Part shown: positions 1 to 6,694 of the stretch, piece after piece
Position numbering within the stretch: the first letter of the stretch is position 1
How the letters are laid out: each line of letters starts with the position of its first letter
Assembly (NCBI GenBank): GCA_035650495.1
Contig: DASRHK010000071.1
Location: 1 to 15,539, forward strand
DNA from: DASRHK01 sp035650495
Lineage (GTDB): Bacteria; Pseudomonadota; Gammaproteobacteria; Nevskiales; Nevskiaceae
Length of the DNA: 15,539 nucleotides
Direction of reading: 5' to 3'
Position numbers and translations under genes: made by a program
The notes under the pieces: generated by a model
Told to the model about the DNA's origin: nothing
Database searches by the model: none
Seen by the model: only the letters and a program-made list of their open reading frames with translations

Positions 1-648
1 GTTGTCGTAGACGTAGCGGCCTTCGCCGCGCAGATGCACGCCCTTGCCCAGATCGCCGGTGACGAAGCCGGCGCCGAAGTTTCCATACGGCGCGAACTTG
101 TCGAAGTTGTCGGGATATTGATCGTCGTAGACGCCGCCGCCGCCGACCAGGATGAAGGGCGTGAAGCCGATGCGATCACCGAAGGAGTAGACGAGGTCGA
201 GGCCCACACCCGGGCGATAGAAATCGGTGCCCTTGTTCTTGCCGGTCTCGATGATGTCGCCGAACAGGGTGAACTCCCAGCCCAGGCCCGAAGCACCGTG
301 CTGGCCGTAGAACACCTGGAACGAGCCGCCGTTGTCGCCGGTCAGGCCCGAGCTCTTGCGGGTGTGATCGGTGAACAGCTTGGTGTCCTGGAACAGGTAG
401 CCGCCCATGAAGCCCAGGTAGGAAGTGGACGGCAGCTTGGACGAGGAAGAGGACTCGTCGGACGCCGGAGCCGCTTCGCCCGAAGGCGCAGCACTATCGG
501 CTGCCGGAGCCGCATCGGCCGGCGCTGCACTGGTGTCTGCCGGCGCTGCGCCGGCGTCACCGGCGGGTGCGTTGGGATCCTGGGCGAACGCCGCACCCGT
601 AAAGCAGGCAACGGCAACCACGGGCGCAACGAGAAGCTTCCTCTTCAT
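1..648 (-). CDS. Outer-membrane beta-barrel protein, OmpA-like, 3' end beyond window
   Basis: This open frame starts at ATG 648-646 and is still open at base 1, giving 216 visible residues. A Shine-Dalgarno AGGGAGA (660-654) sits 5 nt upstream and supports the start. Residues 1-22 form a signal peptide with a likely cut after AFA. Residues 23-70 are a low-complexity spacer rich in Ala, Pro, Asp and Ser. From about residue 74 (STSYLGFMGGYLFQ) the sequence alternates polar and aromatic/hydrophobic residues with many Gly and Tyr, including DFYRPGVGLDLVYSFGDRIG and TPFILVGGGGVYDD, as in the N-terminal barrels of OmpA/OprF-like proteins. The expected location is the outer membrane. The diagnostic C-terminal peptidoglycan-binding OmpA domain would lie outside the window, so a plain porin-like barrel is possible. 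It lies 184 nt downstream of gspF on the same strand and probably has its own promoter. Confidence 0.75.
   Translation of the reverse strand, partial: MKRKLLVAPVVAVACFTGAAFAQDPNAPAGDAGAAPADTSAAPADAAPAADSAAPSGEAAPASDESSSSSKLPSTSYLGFMGGYLFQDTKLFTDHTRKSSGLTGDNGGSFQVFYGQHGASGLGWEFTLFGDIIETGKNKGTDFYRPGVGLDLVYSFGDRIGFTPFILVGGGGVYDDQYPDNFDKFAPYGNFGAGFVTGDLGKGVHLRGEGRYVYDN
460..570 (-). repeat. Ala/Pro-rich degenerate tandem coding repeat
   Basis: This stretch encodes roughly residues 27-63 of the outer-membrane protein. It consists of imperfect units of the type AAPAD / SAAPA, each about 5-8 codons long, followed by a run of serines. The DNA shows recurring GCCGG(A/C)GC(C/T)GC blocks. Such a segment between the signal peptide and barrel is probably a flexible periplasmic or surface tail. 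Repeat number could vary by slippage, but that is inference. Confidence 0.6.
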
Positions 649-750
649 GGGTGTCTCCCTGTTGGCAATCTGGAAACGCCGGCGCACGCAACACTGCCCG
701 CGTGGCCGCGACGCTGCGGTGCATCAAGGAAAGATTAACAAGCCCGGCTT

Positions 751-769
751 GGAAATGCTACGAATTTCC
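751..769. repeat. Inverted repeat in gspF-omp intergenic region
   Basis: GGAAAT (751-756) and ATTTCC (764-769) form a perfect 6-bp stem around a 7-nt loop. A second small palindrome, CCACT-AGAC-AGTGG (769-782), abuts it. The pair lies about 100-135 bp upstream of the outer-membrane gene start and just beyond the gspF stop. It could be an operator for the outer-membrane gene or a weak transcript-end hairpin for gspF. There is no U-tract, so a terminator call is not justified. I see no convincing sigma-70 promoter in 649-832. Confidence 0.3.
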
Positions 770-832
770 CACTAGACAGTGGCTTGCCGCGTTGGTTCGC
801 AGCGACACAACCCCCGCTGCCGCGACAGGGGA

Positions 833-2044
833 TCACTTCACCATGTTGTTCAGATCGAAGATCGGCACCAGGATCGCGAGCACGATCACCAGCACCATGC
901 CGCCCATCGCGATGATCAGCGCGGGCTGGAACACGCCGAGCAACATCGAGATCAGCGTCGCCACCTCGCGCTCCTGGCTCTCGGCGGCGCGATCGAGCAT
1001 TTCGTCGAGCTTGCCCGACGATTCGCCGCTCGCGATCAGATGCAGCGTGATCGGCGGGAACAGCCCACTTTCCGCCAGCGACTTGTTCACCGTCGCGCCT
1101 TCACGCACGCGCAGCGTCGCGGTCTCGATCGCGTCGCGCATCGGCAAGCTCGACACGACCTGGGTGCCGATGCGCATGGCGTCGAGGATCGGCACGCCGC
1201 TGCCGAACAGGATCCCGAGCGTGCGCGTGAAGCGACCGGCGTTGCTGCCGCGGATCAGGCGTCCAATCAGCGGCAAGCGGAGCAGCCATCGATGCACGCG
1301 CCGCTTGAACGCCTCGTTGCGCATCGCGCGCGCGAACGCGAACGTCGCGATCACGATCAGCACGAGCAGGATCCAGCCGTCGTTGCGGAGGAAATCGGAC
1401 AGCGCGATCAGGCCGCGCGTGAGCGGCGGCAGCTGCGCGTGGATGCTCTCGAACACGCCGACGACTTTCGGCACGACGTAGGTCATGAGCGCGACCACGA
1501 CGCCGATCGCGACCAGCGTCAGGATCGCCGGATAGAGCAGGGCGAGCGACACGCTCGAGCGCGTCGCCTGCTGCCGCTCGACGTGATCGGCAAGCCGCTC
1601 GAGGATGTAATCGAGCTTGCCGGAATGCTCGCCCGCTTCGATGGTGGCGCGGAACAGCGGCGGAAACGCTCCCGGGAACTGCGACAGCGCCTGCGCCAGC
1701 GTGTTGCCCTCGGTGACCCCCGAGCGCACGCCCAGCGCGATGCGCCGCACCTTCGCGCTTTCGCTCTGCTGCGCGACGGCTGCGAGTGCTTCGTCGAGCG
1801 GAAGTCCTGATCGAGAAAGCGTGGCCAGCTGTCGCGTGAACAATGCGAGCTCGGTCGAGGAAATGCCGCCGCGACGGAACAGGGCCGTCTTTTCCGACTT
1901 CTGCTCCGCGACCTCCTGCACGTCGAGCGGAGTGAGCCCTCGATCGCGCAGCAGGCTGCGCGCCTGGCGCGGCGAGTCGCCTTCGATGAGCCCCTTGAGG
2001 TTCTTGCCGCGCGCGTCGAGCGCGACGTATTCGTAAGCGGGCAC
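833..2044 (-). CDS. gspF: Type II secretion inner-membrane platform protein GspF
   Basis: GspF is the polytopic inner-membrane platform protein of the T2SS that couples the GspE ATPase to pseudopilus assembly. The 403-aa length is normal for the family. The N-terminus (PAYEYVALDARGKNLKG) is classic. Two T2SF repeats lie at about residues 69-192 and 272-394, each with the family signature (FRATIEAGEHSGKLD and LIASGESSGKLDEML). Hydrophobic segments lie at about 167-192, 222-241 and 371-395. The start is a GTG (2044-2042) preceded by GAGGAA (2057-2052) inside the last codons of gspE, with a 7-nt spacer; only 4 nt separate the genes, which suggests translational coupling. PilC of type IV pili is a homologue, but the neighbouring gspC and gspD settle the assignment. 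The gene to its left is not gspG. Confidence 0.96.
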   Translation of the reverse strand: MPAYEYVALDARGKNLKGLIEGDSPRQARSLLRDRGLTPLDVQEVAEQKSEKTALFRRGGISSTELALFTRQLATLSRSGLPLDEALAAVAQQSESAKVRRIALGVRSGVTEGNTLAQALSQFPGAFPPLFRATIEAGEHSGKLDYILERLADHVERQQATRSSVSLALLYPAILTLVAIGVVVALMTYVVPKVVGVFESIHAQLPPLTRGLIALSDFLRNDGWILLVLIVIATFAFARAMRNEAFKRRVHRWLLRLPLIGRLIRGSNAGRFTRTLGILFGSGVPILDAMRIGTQVVSSLPMRDAIETATLRVREGATVNKSLAESGLFPPITLHLIASGESSGKLDEMLDRAAESQEREVATLISMLLGVFQPALIIAMGGMVLVIVLAILVPIFDLNNMVK

Positions 2045-2048
2045 GCCG

Positions 2049-3542
2049 CTATTCCTCGATCGTCACTCGCAGCACTTCGCGCAGCGTCGTCTGGCCGGCG
2101 AGCACCTTGTTGCGCCCCGACTGCAGGATGCCGGGGCCACGCTCGCGAGCGTAGGTTTCGAGCTGCTGCTCGGACGCGTTGTCGTGGATCATCGCCTCGA
2201 GGGTGCGATCGATCTCGATGATCTCGTGGATGCCGCTGCGGCCGAGATAGCCCGTGTGCCGGCACTGCGGGCAGCCGACCGATTTGTAGAGCGTCACCTT
2301 CTTCTTCGTGTCGGCGACCGCGAGCTGCTCGCGCTCGGTCTGCGTCGCTTCATACGGCTGCTTGCAATGCGGACAGAGCACGCGCACGAGGCGCTGCGCC
2401 ATCAGCCCGATCAGCGACGACGACAGCTGATAGGGCTCGACGCCCATGTCGCGCAGTCGCGTGACGGCGCCGACGGCGGTGTTCGTGTGCAACGTCGAGA
2501 GCACCAGGTGACCGGTCTGCGACGCCTGCACCGCGATCTGCGCGGTCTCGAGGTCGCGGATTTCGCCGACCATCACGATGTCGGGGTCCTGGCGCAGGAT
2601 CGCGCGCAGGCCGCGCGCGAAGGTCATCTCCACTTTCGTGTTGACCTGCGTTTGGCCGACGCCCTCGATGTAGTACTCGATCGGATCCTCGACCGTCATG
2701 ATGTTGCGGCTGCGATCGTTGAGCACTGCGAGCGAGGAGTACAGCGTCGTCGTCTTGCCCGATCCGGTCGGGCCGGTGACGAGGATGATCCCGTAGGGCC
2801 GATGGATGATCCGCTTGAGCACGCCGATCTGCTGCTCATCGATGCCGAGCTGCTCGAGATCGAGCTTCTCCGCCTGCTTGTCGAGGATGCGCAGCACCAC
2901 GCGCTCGTTGTTCTGGCCGGTCGGGATCGTGGAAACGCGCACGTCGACCTTGCGGCCGCCGAACGCGCGCGAGATGCGACCGTCCTGCGGCAGGCGCTTC
3001 TCCGCGATGTCGAGCTTGGCCATGACCTTGATGCGCGACACGATGCGCGGCGCGAGCATGCGCGGCGGCGACATCATCTCCTGCAGCACGCCGTCCATGC
3101 GGAAGCGGATCGTGAGCCGGCTCTCGTAGGTCTCGATGTGGATGTCCGAGGCGTTGTCCTTGATCGCCTCGACCAGCATCGCGTTGATGAACTTGATGAT
3201 GGGCGCGTCGTCGTTGCTCTCGAGCAGGTCCTGCTTGTCGGCGAGCGCTTGCGTGAGGCTGTCGAGATCCTCCTCTTCGTCGCCGAGGCCTTCGATCAGC
3301 CCGGCCGCGGCGCTTTGGCCTTCGTAGGTTTTCTGCAGGAGCTTGTCGAACTCCTCGAGGCTGACTTCCTGCAGCCGGATCGGGCGCTGCAGGAAGCGGC
3401 GCGTCTCCTGCAGCGACTCGAGCGTCACACCGGGACGGCAGGCGACCGCGACGTGATCGCCGCGATCCTGGGTGACGATCAGGCCGTGGCGCTTGGCGAA
3501 CGCAAAGCTGGGGCGCCGAAGCTCGGCGACGGGTGCATCCAT
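2049..3542 (-). CDS. gspE: Type II secretion assembly ATPase GspE
   Basis: GspE is the cytoplasmic hexameric ATPase that powers pseudopilus assembly. The protein has 497 residues, the usual length. The N-terminal domain (about 1-105) would bind GspL. The catalytic core has Walker A GPTGSGKT at 257-264, an Asp box TVEDPIEY at 283-290, Walker B with the catalytic Glu in DIVMVGEIRD at 321-330, and a His box LSTLHTNTA at 348-356. A tetracysteine zinc motif is present at C390, C393, C424 and C427, typical of GspE. All key residues are intact. The start is ATG 3542-3540, 26 nt after the gspD stop. No Shine-Dalgarno is visible there; instead TACAAT lies 8-13 nt upstream (see findings). It is the third gene of the gspC-D-E-F operon. 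Confidence 0.97.
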   Translation of the reverse strand: MDAPVAELRRPSFAFAKRHGLIVTQDRGDHVAVACRPGVTLESLQETRRFLQRPIRLQEVSLEEFDKLLQKTYEGQSAAAGLIEGLGDEEEDLDSLTQALADKQDLLESNDDAPIIKFINAMLVEAIKDNASDIHIETYESRLTIRFRMDGVLQEMMSPPRMLAPRIVSRIKVMAKLDIAEKRLPQDGRISRAFGGRKVDVRVSTIPTGQNNERVVLRILDKQAEKLDLEQLGIDEQQIGVLKRIIHRPYGIILVTGPTGSGKTTTLYSSLAVLNDRSRNIMTVEDPIEYYIEGVGQTQVNTKVEMTFARGLRAILRQDPDIVMVGEIRDLETAQIAVQASQTGHLVLSTLHTNTAVGAVTRLRDMGVEPYQLSSSLIGLMAQRLVRVLCPHCKQPYEATQTEREQLAVADTKKKVTLYKSVGCPQCRHTGYLGRSGIHEIIEIDRTLEAMIHDNASEQQLETYARERGPGILQSGRNKVLAGQTTLREVLRVTIEE

Positions 3543-3568
3543 GTCATCAATTGTACGGCGATGCAGCG

Positions 3569-5704
3569 CTACGGGCTTGGCGCCGGCGCTTCCGTGGGTG
3601 GCGGCGCGGCAGGCGCCGGTGCGCCGACGGCTGGGTCCGTCGGCGCCGTTCCCGGCGGGGTCGCCGGGGGTTGCTGCGCGGGCGCGACCGGCGGATTCGC
3701 CGGCGTCGGCGTCAGATCCTTGTCGCGCTTGTCGAACGGGAGCATGACCGGCCGCGTGCCGCCGATCAGCGGCACCGCGCCCTTGGCAGCCTCGATCTGG
3801 CTGTCGCGGGTCTGGTCGTACTTCTTCCGCGTGTAGTAGTCCATCTCCACCGGGCCGCGCAGGATCACCGGGTGCAGGAACAGCATCAGGTTGCGCTTCT
3901 GCTTGTTCACCGAGCGCGAGGAGAACAGCGCGCCGAAGAACGGGATCCTCGACAGGAACGGCAATCCGCGCTGCGTCTCCTGCAGGTTGTCGTCGATCAA
4001 TCCGCCGATCACCAGGACCTGGCCGCTCTCGACGTTCACCGTGTTGCTGATCGTGCGCTTGTTGGTGATGAGATCCGACGCGCCGGCCGTGCCGCTCGAC
4101 AGGCTCGACACCTCGAGGTCGACCGTGAGGGTGACCGAATCGCCTTCGTTGATCTGCGGCGTGATGCCGAGCGTGAGGCCCACGTCCTTGCGCTGGATCG
4201 TCTGGAACGGATTGACGCTCCCCGTCGTGCTGACGCCGGTGTTGGAGAACTGACCGGTGAGGAACGGCACTTCCTGGCCGACCGAGATTTCCGCCTCTTC
4301 GTTGTCCATCGTCACCAGCGACGGCGTCGACAGCACGTTGGTATCGCCGTCGCCTTGCAGCGCGTTGACCAGGGCCGCGAAGCTCGTGCCGCTGTGGCCG
4401 TTGTCGGAGATGCGGCCGCCGGCGAAGGTCGCGCCCTGGCCGAGGATGCTCGGCACGCCGGTGAGGCCGCTCGTGCTGCTGCTGCTCGTCGTGGTGCCGA
4501 GGCTTCCCGTGGCGGCTGCAGTGATCGCTGCGTTCGCCGCCGTGAGGACATTGCTGTCGAGGATCATCGCGCCGGCGATGCGCTCCGGATTGAACACGGC
4601 CCAGTCGATGCCGAGCTGCGCCGATTTGGTTGCGCTCACTTCGGCGATGACGGCTTCGACCAGCACCTGCGCGCGACGGAAGTCGAGCTGCGCGATGACG
4701 TTGCGCAGCGCCTTCATGGTCTTCGGCGGCGCCGTGATGACGAGCGCGTTGGTGTCCGGGTCCGCGATGATCCGGGAACTCTTGTCGCCGGAGGCTGCAG
4801 CCGGTGCGGCGTTGGCCGCGGCAGGCGCGTTGCCGCCGCCGCTCTTGCCCTGCTGAGACGCGTAGCCTTCGAGGATCGGCGCGAGCGACTCGGCATCGGC
4901 ATAACGCAGGAAGATCACTTGCGTCGAGCCTTCCTCACCGGTCGAGAGATCGAGCTTCTTGATGATCTCCATCATCTTCTCGCGATCGTTCTTGTCGCCG
5001 CCGATGATCACGCTGTTGGTGCGCTCGTCGGCGAGGACGATCGCGGCGCGACCGCCGGGCTCCTGCGTCTTGTCCTGCTGCTGCATGGACGTCAGCGTGC
5101 GCACCACTTCTGCGGCAGCGGCGTTCTCGAGCTTGACGATCTCGACCTCGCGATCACCGGTGCGATCGATCGTCGCGACCAGCTTCTCGATGCGCTCCAC
5201 GTTGGCCGCGCGGTCGGTGATGATCAGCATGTTCGACGGCACGTACGCCGCCAGATGCGCCCACTGCGGATTGAGCGGCCGCAGGATCGGCACCAGCTGC
5301 GAGGCCGAGCCGTTCTTGATCTCGATGACGTGGGTGACGATCTCGTCGCTCGCGCGGCCCTTGCCGCCGCTGAACGGGCTGTAGTCGGTGCGCGCGTTGG
5401 TGTCGGGAACGATCTTGATCGCCGAGCCCGTCGGGATCGCGGCGAAGCCTTCGACCTCGAGCACGGCGAGGAACGTCTCGTAGACGGCGTCGGCGTTCAT
5501 CGGGCTCGACGACACCACCGTGACCTTGCCTTTCACGCGCGGGTCGACGATGAAGTTCTTGCCGGTGACCTCGCTGACCGTGGCGATCAGCGTCGCGATG
5601 TCGGCATCCTTCAGATTCAGCGTGACGTCCGCGCGCGCGGCGCCGGATGCGAGCAGCAGCGCGCAGGCAAGCGGAGCCAACAGCTCTTTGGGGCGGAGCG
5701 CCAT
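3569..5704 (-). CDS. gspD: Type II secretion outer-membrane secretin GspD
   Basis: GspD forms the multimeric outer-membrane channel of the T2SS. The 711-aa precursor has a signal peptide (residues 1-25, cut after ARA) and an N0 domain (about 26-100). The N1, N2 and N3 domains follow at about 125-185, 190-255 and 262-345. The secretin core spans about 350-615, with STPSLVTMDNEEAEISVG at 459-476, VPFLTG at 479-484, the VIGGLIDD region near 565 and LMLFLHPVIL at 606-615. An Ala/Gly/Ser-rich insert (about 283-308) lies inside N3, and a Pro/Ala-rich tail (about 662-711) ends the protein where some homologues carry a pilotin-binding S domain. It starts 1 nt after the gspC stop (TGACATG), so translation is likely coupled. 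PilQ-type secretins are excluded by the N-domain layout and the neighbours. Confidence 0.97.
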   Translation of the reverse strand: MALRPKELLAPLACALLLASGAARADVTLNLKDADIATLIATVSEVTGKNFIVDPRVKGKVTVVSSSPMNADAVYETFLAVLEVEGFAAIPTGSAIKIVPDTNARTDYSPFSGGKGRASDEIVTHVIEIKNGSASQLVPILRPLNPQWAHLAAYVPSNMLIITDRAANVERIEKLVATIDRTGDREVEIVKLENAAAAEVVRTLTSMQQQDKTQEPGGRAAIVLADERTNSVIIGGDKNDREKMMEIIKKLDLSTGEEGSTQVIFLRYADAESLAPILEGYASQQGKSGGGNAPAAANAAPAAASGDKSSRIIADPDTNALVITAPPKTMKALRNVIAQLDFRRAQVLVEAVIAEVSATKSAQLGIDWAVFNPERIAGAMILDSNVLTAANAAITAAATGSLGTTTSSSSTSGLTGVPSILGQGATFAGGRISDNGHSGTSFAALVNALQGDGDTNVLSTPSLVTMDNEEAEISVGQEVPFLTGQFSNTGVSTTGSVNPFQTIQRKDVGLTLGITPQINEGDSVTLTVDLEVSSLSSGTAGASDLITNKRTISNTVNVESGQVLVIGGLIDDNLQETQRGLPFLSRIPFFGALFSSRSVNKQKRNLMLFLHPVILRGPVEMDYYTRKKYDQTRDSQIEAAKGAVPLIGGTRPVMLPFDKRDKDLTPTPANPPVAPAQQPPATPPGTAPTDPAVGAPAPAAPPPTEAPAPSP

Positions 5705-5705
5705 G

Positions 5706-6623
5706 TCAGTTCATCTTGACGTTGATGGTCTGGGATTGCCCGCCGCGATCAACCACGAGGTTGAGCTCGCTCGCGTCCTTGAGCTCGGAGAGCATCTTCA
5801 GTGCTTTCGAGGCGTCGTCCAATTGTACGCCATTGACCTGGGTCACCAGGTCGCCCGGCTTGAGTCCGGCCTGCGCGAAGATCGAGCGATCCTTGCCGGG
5901 ATAGATGCGATAGCCCTGCAGATGACCGTCCTTGCTCGCGGGCTGCACGCGGACGAAATCGCCGGCCTTGTTCGGATCCTGCAAAACCTGGTCGCGGACC
6001 TGCGACAGCGCCATGCTTCCTGGCGGCGGAGGTGGCGGTGGCGGCTGCGCGGCCTCCGCGCCTGCGCCGGACGCCGACGCAAGATCCTTCTCCAGACGCA
6101 GCGTCTCGAGCTTGCCGCCGCGCGAGAGTACGACACGATCCGGCAGGATCGCCTGCAACGTGGTTCCCTGGATCACCTGGCTCCCAACCCCGAATGGGCG
6201 CTCGTCGCCCGCCGCCACTTCGATCAGCGCTCGGGAATATCGTTCATTGTCGCTGGAGGCGAGGATGCCGATCAGCTTGAGCGGCAGCGTGCTCTCCGGC
6301 GCCTGTCCGCCGTTCTCCGTCGGCGCGGCCTGGTACTGACCGAACAGGTTGGCGCTCTGGATGGTCGCGACGTCGATGGCTCCCGCCGGCCGCGCGGCAG
6401 CGCCCGAAGGCTTTGCCGACGCGGGCGCGGGCGCCGGACGCCATGCCGCCGATTTCGGCGAGGGGATCAGCGCCCAGAGCAGATCTGCGATGGCGATGCC
6501 GAGCAGGATCGCCATCACCAGACTGACCGCGCCGGGAAGCCGCCGGCCATGCCGCTCGTAGCCACGTACAAGCGCGGCGCGCACCGAATCCGGGAGCTTG
6601 ATCGACGAAGGGACGGGAGCCAC
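5706..6623 (-). CDS. gspC: Type II secretion coupling protein GspC
   Basis: GspC is a bitopic inner-membrane protein whose periplasmic HR domain contacts the GspD N0 domain and whose C-terminal domain helps select substrates. The 305-aa product has a short cytoplasmic N-terminus, one transmembrane helix (about 31-53), an Ala/Pro linker and an HR domain (about 85-180, with NLFGQY and LKLIGILAS). A run of eight prolines (194-201) leads to a PDZ domain (about 225-303, with GLKPGDLVTQVNGVQL). The chosen start is GTG 6623-6621. The better-placed ATG at 6630 is out of frame. No proper Shine-Dalgarno serves the GTG, and TATCAT lies just upstream (6634-6629). It is the first gene of the operon and is divergent from the adenylate cyclase across 71 nt. 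Confidence 0.93.
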   Translation of the reverse strand: MAPVPSSIKLPDSVRAALVRGYERHGRRLPGAVSLVMAILLGIAIADLLWALIPSPKSAAWRPAPAPASAKPSGAAARPAGAIDVATIQSANLFGQYQAAPTENGGQAPESTLPLKLIGILASSDNERYSRALIEVAAGDERPFGVGSQVIQGTTLQAILPDRVVLSRGGKLETLRLEKDLASASGAGAEAAQPPPPPPPPGSMALSQVRDQVLQDPNKAGDFVRVQPASKDGHLQGYRIYPGKDRSIFAQAGLKPGDLVTQVNGVQLDDASKALKMLSELKDASELNLVVDRGGQSQTINVKMN

Positions 6624-6628
6624 ATCGC

Positions 6629-6634
6629 ATGATA
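6629..6634 (-). promoter_or_regulatory. Possible -10 element for the gspCDEF operon
   Basis: On the minus strand this hexamer reads TATCAT, five of six matches to TATAAT. It ends 5 nt before the GTG of gspC, so transcription would begin at or next to the start codon. No -35 match is seen 16-18 nt upstream; that position is a T-rich stretch. It is the best promoter candidate in the 71-nt divergent region, but it is weak. Confidence 0.3.
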
Positions 6635-6694
6635 ACCTGCCGCGATCACTGAAAAACAGCGCGTCGTCGAACCAGTGGAACGGGACAAATCCTG

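Noticed and set aside
3533..5719. Long open frame (728 codons) on the plus strand opposite gspD
   Set aside because: Its composition is Arg/Asp/His-rich with no family resemblance; it is an antisense shadow of the GC-biased gspD codons. The same applies to the frames opposite gspE (2184-3836) and clpA (10642-12912).
6244..6630. ATG at 6630 with AGG five nt upstream, a 128-codon frame overlapping gspC
   Set aside because: The frame has no protein-like features and lies out of phase with the clear GspC sequence. The site is more useful as a hint that the gspC start is atypical.
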